Positions 1 to 14,843 of a DNA stretch of 64,000 nucleotides are shown in pieces. The stretch's first letter is position 1, and each line of letters begins with the position of its first letter. The stretch is taken from positions 3,720,001-3,784,000 of the forward strand of contig NW_020825288.1 in the NCBI RefSeq assembly GCF_003286085.1. Reading direction: 5' to 3'. Origin of the DNA: Drosophila persimilis (taxonomy: Eukaryota > Arthropoda > Insecta > Diptera > Drosophilidae). Both the position numbers and the translations under genes were made by a program. The notes under the pieces were generated by a model. It had not been told where the DNA came from. It ran no database searches and saw only the letters and a list, made by a program, of their open reading frames with translations.

Positions 1-2268
1 ATAGCTTTGGCACCGGCTGTGCGCTCAGCAAAAACATTCAATTAGTTTGATTTACACTTTTCAAAATGTTGCCACTCAGCCAGCCGTACCTCCCGCGCTT
101 CTCCGTCTATCCGCTGTGCTCTGAGCCCTGTGCTGCCTTTGTGCGACTGTTGGCATTTCCGTTTCCGCTGTTTAACAAGTGACTTTTGGCAACAACAACA
201 GCAGCGGCAAAAGGAACGGGAGGGAGCATCACTCTGCCAAAACCGTGTACGCTCTTGCGTGCCAAAAACTGCGGCGCTTGATGCCGCTCAAGGCACTTGC
301 TCCGGAATCCCATCGCCCATCTCCAATCTCCCAGTTCCTGCTCCAGTTCTTACGGCTGCTCCCCCATGCCGTGGCCCAATGCCCCATCCCTTGAACGGAA
401 ACAGTTTGCTGCGCGCCTGCCTCAATATTAGTTTGGGGCGGCTGCAAAACGCTTCCGGCAGCCAAATGCTGTTGTTGGACGAGCTTCGAGCTTCGACTCT
501 GCAGCCAGCCAGGGCCGTTCGATGATTTTTCAATTTGCATTTAACACAGAGCGGGAATGTCAAAGACTAAATTGAAATGGCAAAAGTCTGTGCTGTGTGC
601 CGAGAGCACAACTGAACCGAACCGAACAGAAACTTATAATCGTATGCAGCATGCACTCACACGGAGAGCCTTGAGGAGACCAGAGTCGGCACGGGATCAT
701 GATTCAGAATCAGAATCAGACTTAGAGCCAGGCTTTTACTCGTTGACTTGGCTTTCAATTAGGTAATTGGGAGGCGGTGGCCGTCCGAGTACGAGCACGA
801 GCACGAGTACGGGCACGGGAAGTACTCTTACCAAGATGAAGGTCCAGAGTGCACGTGGCTGAAATGTAAACCAAGTACATGCTGATGCTGTGTCATGTGT
901 AAGCGGGGGCCCATTTAATATGGTCAAAGTTATATTCTCAAATTAAATGCACGCCAAAGGGGGGGGACGGCGACGGGGATGGGATGGATGCATGGGAGAT
1001 GGGGCATGTCAACTTCATTTGTTGAATGGCATAAGTTATCAACGAAATTGCAGTAAAGCTCTGACCCCGAGCAAATTGCGTTGGCGCCCCTTTTAACTTT
1101 ATCTTGCATTCGGAAAGCCCCATGCATCCCCCAGCACCCCCTGCCGCCCAGAACCCACTGCCAAGTGGCCAGGACCCCTTTTCCAACCAATTCGTTCCAT
1201 TTCATTTCACTTACACACCCTCGGACAAACGTATACGTACGGACAACCTATAATCTGCACGTCAGCTTCCACACGAATATGTACACTGAGAAAAAGAGCA
1301 ATAGTTTTTGAAGATCAAAGGGATGGCTTAACATTTGAAATACATATAATTATAATTAATGAATTTTTCCTGGGTTGGAAAGAAGATGATTCTTGAATGA
1401 CCCCTTCGATAAGAAACGCGATCATCTCTTTAAACATTTAAAATTTTCTTTAATGGAATACATACAACCTCCATCATCGTTTTCTCCATTGGCAGATAAA
1501 TTGGTTTCTATTTTCTCGGAGTGCACATGTGTTTGCCTTCATTTCAATCTTTTGCCACTTAACAAATGCTCACGCCAGTGAGCCCCCTCAGGGGTAAGAG
1601 TGGGGCTGGAAAACATCGCCCCAGTGAATGAGAAAGAGAGAGTGCATAAGTTTAATTTTATTATACGAAAACAATGCAACAAGCAAGGACATACCATGGA
1701 GCGATGCAAAAGGCAGCTGCCAACAATATGGCAATTTGCACAAAGGATTTAGCGATGCATTTAGAAGCCAATAAAAAGAAGTTAGCAGGCAAATTGTGTG
1801 TGTGGATAAAAGTAGCTGAACAATCAGCAGTTGACGCCTGACGACGACTCGAGTGGCTGCTGGAATCGATGGGGTATGTACACGGATTCCATCACCCTCA
1901 ATGCTGCAGCACGGAAACCCTACAATCGTGGCATAAACTTTTGATTCTTTGAATAATTTTCAAGCTTGGCTGTGGCAGCTGCATATCCATTGGATTTTTT
2001 CCAATAAAACATGATGTACTCTGTCAGTTCTGAGAGTTATTGAATTCTAGAATATACATATATTGGCCAGAGATTTTTATTTATATTTTTAGGAGTTTGG
2101 TTTAGTTCATTTCGCGCTGAATATATGCATAGCTTGAGGGGTCGCTGTCTCATGCAGTTTTTAAACGTTAATTCATTGGAAAATCAATGCACAGCAGAAG
2201 CACTTCAATTTGGGATTAATATGACAACATTTAGCTGACGATATGGATATTTTACGGACTGCTTTAAT

Positions 2269-2295
2269 CAGGCAGGCAGGCAGGCAGGCAGGCAG
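2269..2295. repeat. (CAGG)n microsatellite
   Basis: Twenty-seven bases of uninterrupted CAGG tetranucleotide, about 6.75 units, in non-coding DNA. Confidence 0.9.
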
Positions 2296-4645
2296 TCGGT
2301 TGCTTCACCAAGAGTCCCGGCGGTGTCGGTAGTCCCTGGGCAACTTCACTCGTAATTTGCCATAAAATAAGCATAAATTGGATCAATTTACGAAAAGCTC
2401 TGTTACAAATGCACAGCGGAGGAGCGGTAGGAGCCACTGAGGAGGTAGCGAGCTCACAATAAGGACGCTGCCATATACAGTTACAGCTAGAGCTACAGCA
2501 GTTGTCAACCCCAAGCCCAACCCCAACCCCAACCCGACCAGAGTTCCATATCAAAGGAGGATGACTGCGACTGCCGCCTGGTAATGGCCATCGCCATCGC
2601 CATCCCCAACGCAAGGATGTAGCGGTGGAGGAGCTGCCTGCTGACAGCCCTGTGGTTTCTGTCACGCGCATTGAATCTGAAGACTCGGTTGCATTTCACT
2701 TGATGGTCCTCTCCCACTTGTCGTCATCGCTGTCATTGCAGTTGGAGGAGCAGTCGCAGGAGCAGAAGGCTTCCGAGTCTGAGTCCGAGTCCGAGCAGTC
2801 GTCGTCATCTTGCTGCTTAATGTCAACTCTTGGCATTTTGTCTTAGTTGCCACATAAAAAAATTGAATTTATGATAGGTCCTTTCAGTCTTTTGGTCTTT
2901 TGGTCTCTGGGTGTTTTCGCTTTTGTGCTGGCCACGCAGATTTCGCACCGATAGCTTTTGGCCTGGCTCAGCAACTCAATTCCATGGTAACTCCTCTCCG
3001 CTGCTGCTGATTTTATTCCAACATTTTCCTGCCACGCTATCCAAATTTCAAGTGAATTTCGCATTTTTCAATCTAAAATTTCATTAATTCTGAACACTGG
3101 ATCAGGGACTGCAACCAGGAGGTAGGTAGGGTAGGGAGCACCCGCTGTGCTGACCAAACACTCAGTCAGCTGGCTCATTATTTTTAGTAGTTGCCTCGCT
3201 GCATGTTTATAATGCGGCTGTACATTTGGTTTTTAGTAATTTCGGATTTCCCCGGCTATTAGCCAGTGCGTTCCCTCTCTCCGTGGGACTCCCTCAATAT
3301 ATATTTTTGGGGTTTCGGTTTGTGGGTTTGTTTACTGGTCGACGACTGTATTGCCATGAGCCGTGCCCAGACCAGAGACTACTACTTTAATGATGTTGTT
3401 TTCTTCGAATTTTCGGTTCCAGCTCCAGCTCCAGTTCCAGTTTATTTATGCAGCCATGTGTGTATGTGTGCCGCGGCTTGTTTACCATGCATTGCATTAT
3501 ATAATTTGAGTTTGAAAAATCAACATGTGGCACTGGTACTGGCTCCGGCACTGGCTGCTGCTCCTGCTCCTGCTCCTGCTGGTCATGGCTGCCTCTGCCA
3601 CATGCGGCTGTGGGAAACATTTTGTATGGCATAGTATATCGCACGGCTCGGTTATTGAGTTCATGTTTGTGTGTTTGCATATTCGGAAATGCCATATAAA
3701 GAGGGGCGGGGGGAGGGGACAGAGAGCGTATCCAGCCATACACCGTGTGCGAAATATAAATGAATTTGTTTAGTCGAAGCGCGTTGAGTTTTTGGTGCCA
3801 TTCAAAATATGGTCCTGTTCTTTGGTCCTGCTGCAAGGTTCGGCATGGGGCAGGGCAGGGCACTGCCAGGCAGCCACCAAAAATTTCATATTCATAATTT
3901 AATTAAATTAACATTTTGTTGAATTATGTACTTACATGACTGTGGCATAAAATATGGTTTAGGCAGGGCACGGCCTGTGCACGCCCCAAGGGATTAAGGT
4001 CCCTCATTTTGCAACGGGGAAAAACCCACATAATATTTGCGATGAGTGCAACAGACCAGAATCCCCATATGCTAGAGGGAGAGAGAGTTGGACAGAGGAG
4101 TGCTAGATAGAGACCTCATTTAGATGATTTTCTAATGGTCTGATGGACTACGCACGTCCACAAAGCAATCTGCTTGAATCAATGGAAACACTATTTACCT
4201 TCGGATTTGCCAGATCTAACAGATCAGGTTTTCCCGAACAATAGGTATCGTTTGCCGTAGAAAGTGAAGGCCAAAACAGAGGCAACCGTGTCATTGTCAA
4301 CCCACAAAAGCTTGAAAGCAAGTTGTTAAATTACTCAAGACATGGCTGGGATTTGTTTATCTGTGAATTTCTTTGTGGGATTGTAGACTCTCACATACAC
4401 TCACCTGACCATTGTCCTGCCGAGAGAGATAGAGAGAGAGAGAGGTGGGATATGGTAGTGAAAAGGACCATGGCTTGTCACTTGTAGCAATTTGAAGTTT
4501 ACAGGGTCACTGGGGACCTGGGGACCTGAGGACCTGCTCCTCCTGCTCGCCCATAAAAGACAGCAAAAACTTAAAGACAATGGCAGGCGAACGTAACAAA
4601 AACGTAATCTACTCAACAACTTACTTTGCTTACACGGATCGAACC

Positions 4646-4669
4646 GAGGAGGAGGAGGAGGAGGAGGAG
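4646..4669. repeat. (GAG)8 microsatellite
   Basis: Eight perfect GAG triplets in non-coding DNA, followed by an interrupted TAGGAGG extension. Open frames crossing it carry poly-Glu or poly-Pro and are artefacts of the repeat. Confidence 0.9.
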
Positions 4670-7600
4670 TAGGAGGATGCGGAGACAGCCCCCAAGGATG
4701 GGCACCAGAAATCAGTGTAAGTGTGTTTGTGTGTATCTGTGTCTTGGTTATTGTCTTGGGCATCGCTGACTGGCTTCTTCGATTCGAGGACGACATACGA
4801 CAAGCGACAAGTTTTTCAAATAAAACCAATACAGGACCAGAACCAGGGCGAGGGCGAGGGCGGGGGCGACACACTTAAGTATGGACAAATAACAAACTAA
4901 ATAAAATGCCAGAGACACCAGCCCGAGGGGGCCTTGAATTGGCCCGGCCAACAGCAATAACGGTTTGGGGAGCAGCAGAGATGGGTCTTAGCCAGGGCTA
5001 TATGAAAATCAGCTTTGGCTTTGCATGTGCACAAAAAAAAGAGAGAATGTTACTTAATTTTTGGTCTTGTTTTTCGGATTTCATTTTTGCATACAGCATC
5101 AAAGTTTTTGCTACTTGAAAATGTGAAGCAGATAAAAATAATGGAAAAGTTTTGCTTGCTTTTTTTTTAGGACAGGGCAGGGCAGGGCAGAGCAGGGCTG
5201 GGTCGGAGTCGAGAGTCTATATAGACTACGAGTAATATGCTACGCTTCTCCGTTTTGTGCAGCAGCTGCAGCGGACTTAAGGTGGCATCTACTTAAAGTT
5301 CAACTTTGGCTTAAGCTGCCACTGCCACTGCCACTGCTGCAGTTGCAATTTCATGTGAGTGGGCTGGCTTTGGTTGTGGGTGTGACACACACCTTCGGTG
5401 GAAAGGCCATTTTATTTATTGCCCTGCCAGGCCGGCACTTCTCGGTGCCACAGGGCATTGCTTCCACTCAAGTGCTTAGCCTCAGCCAGTGGCTCAGTTT
5501 TTCCTCGGACCTGCATAATACCCCACTAACTGCAAACATTACAGATAATAATCAGTCCCGGTCACCTTTGGTTAATATTCAATGAGAATGGCGATTCGCA
5601 ATTTAAGCAGCTTAGGTCCGCGCGTGACATAGTTAATCGGATTAAATGGTTGGGGCGTTTAGTGGGCGGCCTGCGGACATTTTCGTTTCGAACTGAAGTT
5701 AAATCAAAGTTTCTCCGATCAGAGATGGCACAAATTAGCAGGCTGCAACGACGACAAAATTTAGCATGATTTTATTGAATTTTTTCGATATTTTATCACG
5801 ATCTTTACATTAAATATTCGATAAAAATCTGTATCTGTAGTTCCATTTAAGCCAGCTTCAGGCACAGGCACAACTGGTATAGAGTGCAGAAATGTAGTCC
5901 CGTCCATCCCTCTGACGTGCCCTGAATATGCAGGCATTACCAACACCTAGGCCACATTCAGGGACCGCTCCCTGCTGGGAGCTCGGGATCTTCTCCAGGA
6001 ATGCAAATACAACACAATGTTGCCGGTGCCACAATGGCAACTAATCAGCTTTTTGCGAAACATGCGCGTGTTGCCGTTGCCTCCGGGGGTAATGGAATGA
6101 TTCGGGTCTGGATTTGCCTGCCATTCTCCCTGAAACTTTTCAGTTGTTTCACTTCGGGGAGTAGAGCGCAGTGGTGCATACTTGTGCCGACTCACCGACT
6201 CACCGACTGGCCTCGCCTTGCCTCGAAAGAGGTAGGGCACTGAACCATTTAGAGGGGGGGTGTACCTACCTACCCTTAACACTATCCTGTGGAACACCAC
6301 GAGTATACCCACCTTAACCGCCCTGCACCACTCGTGGCTGTGATTTATTTACCGTTGAAATTATCTTGTTTTGCGGTTTGATGCATCGCATTGCCAAAGT
6401 AACTTTATTTTGCACTCGAAACCTTTTTGCACTGCACCGCGCACAGATAAAAATTTACGTTTCGTTTCGGCTTTCATTTTCTTTTTCAGCTGCTGCTGCT
6501 CCTGGTGGTTTTTTTTTGCTCCTCTGCCTCGGCACTTTGTGTTGCTAACTTTTCAACTAACGTCGACTTGGGTGAAAATTGACTTTGGTGCGAACTGCGA
6601 ACTGGGAAATGGGAGATGGGTGATGGGAGATGGGATCTCCATCTCCACCTACAACCACTATCCTAGGCGTTCTTTTAGTGCATAAAACTTTTGTGTTAGA
6701 CTATCAATATTTGCGCCTGTGTGGGCTATGGGGCGATGGATGGCCAACATCCATTCCTTGTTCCGTGGCTCTCGGACTGTTTATCTAGCAGCAGTTTGAA
6801 GTTTTGTGCATGCTGCGGCCAAGGATTGAGCTCGGAGCTCACTGCCCGGTGCTTGGCAAAAACGCAACACTTTAGTTTAATTGGTAACCAGGCGGATTGT
6901 GTACATTTTTAAGTAAGAGTTAATATTTAAGTGCGGGCCAAGTTTTGCTAATTTGACACTTGAATTCGCCAGCTTGGACACTGCACCTGAAAGCTCTGTA
7001 AACATTTTCAGTTGGAGGTTCTATTTGGCCCGTGGTTTCGGTGGTTTGAGGCGACCCACAGACATGGAAATCCAATATCAGACCCAGCCACACATCACAA
7101 TCACACTTGCACTCTGCCCATTTTCACACAGCGAGAGTCGTGAGGGGAAGCCCAGGGCTAACCCAAGTAGTGCTTTTGTAGGGATTTTCCCTCCACTTTT
7201 CCGGGATGCTAATGTGTGTGTGACACTGTGTGTTTGTCATGCTTAAATGGCTTACACAATTATAATAATCCTGCCGTGCATTCAGCCAGCCACCAAATGG
7301 AGCCAAACTGCGGACACTGCCATTGCCACTGCCACTGTCCCATGGAGCAGACACAAATTTTTCTTTTTTTTCTTTTATTTTAACACTGAGAGAAAAGCAG
7401 TGAGAGAAGAGCAGTGCAGAATGACTCTTCGCCAAACAGTGGGTGGAGTTCGGTGCTCTCTCCCATAACTCCATCATTATAAAAGACCTGCGAGACTGTA
7501 CCTTATCTATTCGTAGTCAGTTTTCCCTCAGTGTGGTCTCTAAATTGTGAACAATGGTCGTTCATTTTAATGGTCTTGCTGTTAAAGCTGTCAACTCTAT

Positions 7601-9197
7601 TTACAAGTCTTCAAACATCAATTGTTTATATTTGCAAAAACCAAATCATCAGAGATTAACGACATTAAATATTGCATTGTGTTTTAATGGTTTATTTTTG
7701 CATCTCAATTGAATGTGATGCAGCCCATTGTCGTTGGAGATTGTTTGCTAACTATTTTTGTTTGTAATTTATTTGAAAATTGAATATAAATTATTTACTA
7801 AAAAAGCATTAAAACAGCAGGAAAATACACGGACAGAGAGCCAGACGGAAAGTGGGATGCCAGGGAACAGAACAAAGACTGAAACAGGGACACGGACACC
7901 GAGACGGACACGGACATGGTTGTGTAATTTTAATTAAAACAAACAAACGAACAAATATACTATGGTGAGAACTGCATGATCGGTGCTTACACATGTATAC
8001 ATATATATGGTATATAATATGTGCAGCATAGAAGCCAGGACTGATTATATTTCAGCCGCATCGTACAACTTTTGGCCATAATTGTAGGAGGGCTCCGTTC
8101 TGCTGGGGTTTGTTGGTCTGTTTGTTTGCTGTAGCTGTCATTATAAATTTCATTTCAGCCAGAACGGAAGTCTGTGTGTCTGCGTGGGCGGGCTTACCAG
8201 TTTTAATGAGGTGATAATGGTAGTTCTGGTGGCAGGGCCTACCGACGTACTATTTGCAAATCAATAATGTATTTAAGTAAGTCCATAAAGAAACGATTGT
8301 AGCGTGAATGCCATAATTTCACCACCTTCGACCAGTTGACGGAGTCAAAGGTCAGTGCAGATGACGGGTTTGACGGCTATGACGGCTATGATGATGTATA
8401 TGCCGATAATCACGAGGTTGGTTGTTCGTATTTGCGTATTAGTCCAAATTCAATAATAATACCAAATGCAATGCAGAAACTAATTGCAATTTGCATGTAT
8501 GTACAACAGTAACAGCAAAACACACAACTGTTTATTGAGTTACTTCGTAATTACAATGGCCATGCCGCACCGTCCCAAACATTGTTCCAATTTTTGGTCC
8601 AGGGCCCCCAAGGGGTTGGACGTGGCGACCGTACACAGTCCTATGGCCGTCCTACGGCTCCTGGAAGTGCAATCAATGGGCAATGGTCTATAATTCGAAT
8701 GTGCACGAATGTGCCAGGAAATCAACACAAAAACCGCAAATTCGACTAACAATTCAAAAGCCAGAAGCTGCTATTCGAAATTAGTTGTAATCGGCTGGCA
8801 AGTCTTTTTTGCGTAGTCCTCAAAAGGCACGGCCAAGTATCACCTATTCATTATGACTGAGGCAGCAGCTATTCATATCCCCCAAAGACCCACCCCACCC
8901 TTGTCATCATGCTCCTCTGTAATGAGCTTCCACATCTGCTCCTGCTCTTGCTCCTGCCACACCCCCATTACCGGGAATGACTATTGAAAAACGGTTGACC
9001 AAAAATGACGCGCAAATGTTGGCAACATTAAATTAAAGCGTCGTAAACGTGGCTCAAACCGCACGCGAAAATTTATGCATATAAATCAGGCAACGTGGCC
9101 CGTTCGCTGATTGACGTGTGGCAGGCAGGCAGGCGGCATGCAGCAGGCAGCTAGCGCCTGGCCCGGCAAACTACTGCTAATTTGTTGGAGGCCAACA

Positions 9198-9221
9198 CAC
9201 TGCCACTGCCACTGCCACTGC
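9198..9221. repeat. (CACTGC)4 hexanucleotide repeat
   Basis: Four perfect CACTGC units. It is one of many hexanucleotide tracts of similar type in this window. Confidence 0.9.
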
Positions 9222-12200
9222 GAGACGGAAAAAGAGAGGTATTCAAAACAGCCAAAACAAGGCAAACCAAGCCAAGCCAAACCAAAGCAAACAACAGCAG
9301 CAGCAGCCGACAGTCGCCAGTCGGCAGTCGGCAGCAACTGGGAGGAAAGCTGGCGAAATGTGCCGAAATTCCATCAAAGCGACGTTTTACGGATAAAACA
9401 TTTGCATATTTTGATTGGACACGCCCAGTTGTGTGTGCCTAGTGGGCGAGCAAACAATGGGGCACTGGCAACGGCACCCGCTCCGCTCCTGGGATCGCTC
9501 TTGGTAGCAGGGTTTGGCATGCAGCTAACAAAGTGCGACGTGCGCTTGGCTCAGACACAGACCATAGCAACAACAACAGGCTGTGCCACATGGCGGCAAC
9601 AATACAATGGGGCAACAACTACTATGGCGATAAGGGACACAGAGGCTGAGCACGCCCACTGTCCGAGTCCGAGTCCGAGCGTGGGGACCGGGAAGCGATG
9701 GCCAACTCCCTGACTGGTCTATCATGCGGCTGACGTGACGTGACGCGGCAGCGATTTTTACACTTTGCACTTTTTTCCACATCTCACGATACCCTGGGCA
9801 TTTTACGGCAGCAAAGGTATATCTACCTGATTATTATGGCCAGGTTTTAAGTACAATTCCACCTCTTGGAAAATCGGAAAATCCATTTCATCCCGCACTT
9901 GGCCTAAATTTTCATATATTTTTGAATTAAAGATCCTTTTCTTTAGTCGACTACTTTAAAGTTTTCCAAGTTTGATTGTTGCTGTATTTTGCTGGTCAGC
10001 TGCTACTTTTTTTCGAGCTCTTTTTAGTAGCGCTCCACTTTTTTGCGGCACATTTTGGCAGCGTCGCGCCGTCATCCGTCCTCGTCGTCGTCGTGGGCAA
10101 TAAATCTTCATTTTCGCTATTAAAATGTTGTAATATTTTCGCTTGTTTTTTAACGCTTTGCCGATTGTCCCCGTTCCTGGGATATAGCCGGATATGTATA
10201 TATATTTTGAAGAGCCATAAATAAGAAATAGAAAATAAAAAATTGAATTGCCCGTCGCGACAGCAGCCGCTGGTTGCCTTAGTTTTGGTTGGGGATTTTA
10301 TTTTATTTTTGTGGCTGCCGTTTAGATTTTGTGGTTCTAAACGGCTTTATGCTCCCCCGTAATTGATCTGTTAGCCGAAATTGCCGAGGCGATAAGTTCT
10401 GCGATAGCTACTTGGCTTTAAAGCCCACCAATCATGTAGCTGGTCAGGCGACTGCTGATGTCATCCCCAGCGCTGACGCAGCGTGGTACCAGGAGAGTAA
10501 AGAGTAGTGCTTTGAATGCACCCATTCAGCATTCACCCTTTGCCATTCACCATTCACCATGTGAATTTTGTCACGCTGTGACTCTTATTGCATTAAAATA
10601 TTTGACACAATTGCAAGCTTTATGGCAATTTGCAAATTGCACGGCGACCCACGGTGCTCCTCTGAGCCACAGTTCATCCCCGGCCCGGCGAGGAGGGCAT
10701 TGCCAGGTGCACAGGGGTTTCCAGGTGTGTTTTCATTGTGCGAGCTGTGTCATTTTCCATAATTTCGTATTTGACAGTGCGTGACAACATTTTGCTGCCT
10801 CGCCCCGTCTCGCATGCAAGTCAATCAGATATATGTAGTTACTCTTTTGGGTGGGATATTGAAAAGGAATTTCATTTTGAATGTGCATAAGATTTTAAGA
10901 TTTAAAATGTATTGCAAAATGTGTGAAAATATTTGAATATATTTTGGCATAATTGATTGATCCACTGAAAAATATATATATGTGCATATGTATATAGATA
11001 ATGTCAAGTGAAATATTTAAAAAGTATTGAATTAATTTATCTTCATAAAATACAAAACCTTGTAAATTCTATATGTTCTAGAGGTTTAGAGAAAGTGCAC
11101 AATTTTGGAGAAAATATTGATCAGGAATGTGCATAAGAATTTTAGTTGATCTTTTATAACAAAAAAAGTCTCAGAGCCCATCAAACTTTCTTATTGAAGA
11201 CCTTGCGCCTTGCGAAAGTTGGATTAATTGCCAAGAATAACATTTAAGTTTGCATATTCACAAGATTTTATTCTTTTGAATGCATTGAAACTTCCTTTTG
11301 ATATTCAACTAATTGATGGATCTACTGCAACGAATATATGCTCCTACTCTTTCGATACCAAATTAAACCCCTGAAATTTACGCTTACCATCTAAAGCCAA
11401 AGTCTAGCGGAGGTGGGAATAATCCAACAAAACTCGATTCATTTCGGAGTTAAGGTCATAAATCAAAGTGTCTAAAATGGCATACATAAATTTTCATACT
11501 GAAAAAGGCATTTGCGATGAAATTAACACGCTCCGGAGCAGGACTACGCACACAATACATGCATACACACACACACACGCAGAGCCACACTCTCACATAC
11601 ACAGATAGAAACACAGAGGCATACTCGCATGTATATCGTTTGCTGTGATTAATGCAACGCGGCGTATGCCTAACATTTCGCTGGCTGTCTTTATTAATGG
11701 ACGCTGATTTGCACATAAAGCAAAACACATCCATATGAGCTCTACGATAAAATGTAGGCATGGAACGGTCTGGGCTGAAGGCTCCTCGGGAGCCTGGAGT
11801 GGGGGTGTGGCATACAAGGTGCTGGGATTAAACTACGAGCAGATAGCTAGCTCCTCGTTGCTAGGGTGCCTCTGGCTTGTGGCTTCTTGGCTGGTGCTGC
11901 TCCTTCGCCTGTTCCTTCTCCTCGTGCTTAAAGAGCAGCCTGGGCATTGTTGTAGAGTCATTAAGGTGTAAATTATACCACTAATTAGCCATTAAGTAGC
12001 AAGCGGGAGGCAGGCAGCGTTTAAGCATGTAGATGCCAAAACACAAACGAGTTCTATGTTGTGTGAGGGACTTGGAACTATGTATATCTGGGCAATAAAA
12101 TTTAATGAGCATATAAAATGTGAGAATGGCAAGTAAATTCAGCTTCCCTGGCGTCTGCCAATCGAACACAGAAAAATGTACAGCTTAAAGGTGCGTCAGG

Positions 12201-14843
12201 ATTATCAAATGCACCACAGATAAGAAAGGAGCATCCAGACAATCCAGATGCGGACAAAGTGTGTGTTTGTCTGTACTCAATCCTCTGCCAGTAATACTCT
12301 ATATATACATACATATATACATATATATGTATAGAGCTATAACAAAGCATGTGCGAGAAAAACAGGAGAAATAGTTTGAAAAAATATTGAATTCTTGAGA
12401 CATAAACAAAGTGAAGAGGAGCGAGAAATAGGAGGGGTTAGAGAAGGAAGAGGAGGTTGAGGAGGAGCAGCAGTACAACTCCGGGAGACTATTGAAGCAG
12501 AAAATCGAAAATTTATACAAATATGTTGAAAGAGCAGGGCAGACGACCAGTACCAGACCAAAGCGGAATATAGTGGAATACAGCAGTGAAGCTGAAGTAG
12601 AGTGGATTGGTGTGGAGTGGAGTGGAGTGTAGGGGATCGAACGCGTTCGGGAAATGTGCAACGGCGGCAACAAAAGGAACAGCGCATGTCTATGGCCAAT
12701 GTGCTCGGATGTGTGGCTGTGGCTGTGTGTTTGCCATGGCTAAATTTGCATTTATTTTCCGAGGGTATGTTCAAATGTGCAACGAACTGTGCTTGAGTAG
12801 AAGACAGCCAAGAGAAGAACACACACCACCTCCATTCACCACCATCCACCACGAGGCCAGGCTGCAGTGCAATCAAAGACGCTACCGCTACCGCTACTGA
12901 AGCTCTAGATGCTCCTCCCGCTACTGCTGATGCTGCTGCTGCTGCTGCTACTGCTGCTCCTGCCACATTCCACCCGGCGGCAGTTCGTGTCCATTGCAAC
13001 TCACTCTTTGCCGAGTCCATGTCCAAAGACCGTAAGACGAATGCACAGCTGACCCTGCAGCCAAATCTGAGCCTGAGATGCAGCCATGGAGCCATGGAGC
13101 TGCTCTGCCTTTGATTGCTTTTAAAGCGTTCTCTCTGCTCGAAATTGAATTTGCCATTAGTCGTTGGCAAACTTGTAAATTCAAATAAGCTCAGCATCCC
13201 ACACTGCATACTCGCCATACTAGCCCCCCGTGTGGCAGAGCTTGTGTTTTTGATTGCGTCATGCTGCATAATGAGCTGCAAAATCTTTGCTCGGCTTACA
13301 TGGCGTGTGAGTGACATTTAATTTGCCGTCGACAGCATCAGAATAAAACAGTTACGAACAGTAAGCCCACCCATGGATGAGCCCTTGGACTGGGGCATCA
13401 TAGACTGTATTTTCAGCCACTTAAGGACAGAGAAACAAACAGTCTGCAAAGCCATCCCTATCAGTAGGTTTCGTTTTAGATTTCACACCTCTGTGTGTCC
13501 TCGCCTCTCTGCTCTGCAAATGGAGATTATTTATTAGGGGGGGCTCTCGGCTCTCAGGAGCACTAAAGTCCAAACTAAAGTCGGTGCCAAAACAGGGGCC
13601 GGCACGCATTTTACAGCTAATAATAAATGACCCGAGGAGGGGTTGTCGTCGGCCACGTTTTTCAACCGGGCATGTACGCATAAATTTCGACAAGGATAAG
13701 GCCCAGGACAGTGGACCTGCAGCATGTGTTGGGGCCCAGACCTTTTTTCCGAGTCAGGCAGGTGTGTGGTGGGTGGGCGCGAGGGCAGACTCCAGTTTCA
13801 TTGCTGGCTCCTGCTCCGCCGTGTCCCCCGTGCGTCAGCCCATAAACATAATGACCAGCTATTATGGCCACTGACTCGGCTTACAGGCAGGCCCGTGAAC
13901 ATATGCTTGTCAGTCAAGTTATGTGCCAAGTGTAACATATTTTAAATAATTGATGAGCGAACCCGATCCGATCCGACCCGAACCGACAGTGGCAGTGGCA
14001 GTGGCAGAAGCAGGCCTCGAAAATGCAGAGCCACATTTGCATGGAAGCCAGCTCCTTTGGCTTTGGATGCCCATCAATTAGACGCACTCGTTGCCGCTGA
14101 TGCCGCCGACGGGCTGGTTCTGCTGTCAGTTTTTGCTGTCGGCATCACGGCCAGATGGAAAGCCTTTGGCCCATCCGTTTTCTCTTCCCTCCGTTCCCTC
14201 CTCCCCCCGCATACATTAGAAACACTTCAATTTCCGTCTGCCAGTCGAGTCCACTTCATAGCCAGAGACTCCGAATCAGTTTTTGCCCCGATCCCATTCC
14301 CAGACAACTGTAATCAAAGCAAATTAATTATCTATGTCCTTCGTTGTACGGCGGTCGCTTTTTTCCCTGGTTTTTCTCATCTTGCGTATACCTTTCAAGC
14401 CTTTCATGTCCGGTCGGTCCTCCACTGTCGTCTACTACTACTGGATCCAGGATCCAGGATGTCTGCAAAAGGCAAGAGTTAAATGACAGCCATGGATGCC
14501 TGGCTTATAATTCAATGTGCAGCTACAATTTGTGATATATGCAATGACGACCATCGATGTTCTTTGTCCTTACGGCGCCCAAAGAATGCTTGAAAAAATG
14601 CAAATGCCACAACAATGCCAGACTTCAAAAAAGGAAAAGAAACGAGTTGCCAGAGGCGAGACATGGCTTTCATCAAAGATTTTAATTAATATTCCTGCTG
14701 GTTCTGCTTCCGCATCAGTATTCCCCCCCGTTGCCATTGAAACTAATTTTGTTAGTTCCACAAATCTCTTTATCCATGCCTGATGGCTGATGGCATGCGG
14801 CCGGAGATCTGCAGAGCTGAAAGCATATCAATCTTGGTCGGAC

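Larger units (their letters stand above)
1..14843. other. Gene-free left flank (intergenic or large intron)
   Basis: I see no coding region I can support here. Open frames are short, overlap on both strands and are filled with translated simple repeats. The stretch holds microsatellites (CAGG near 2.27 kb, GAG near 4.65 kb, CACTGC near 9.2 kb), AT-rich stretches around 10.8-11.4 kb and 12.3 kb, and many poly-purine runs. It could be intergenic regulatory DNA upstream of the protease-homologue cluster, or part of a large intron of a gene to the left. The sequence alone does not decide this. One long minus-strand open frame (12337-13317) is discussed under findings. Confidence 0.6.

Noticed and set aside
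4401..4874. 157-codon minus-strand frame
   Set aside because: Composed of Arg-Pro and poly-Pro runs from GGGCGA and GAG repeats; no gene signal.
9111..9713. 200-codon plus-strand frame
   Set aside because: It begins in CAGG and CACTGC repeats, is rich in His-Cys dipeptides and Thr/Gln from repeats, and has no domain.
14790..14843. Upstream ATG of pseudoprotease copy 1
   Set aside because: It would place 18 mostly polar residues before the signal peptide; the Met at 14844 gives a normal secretory N terminus.
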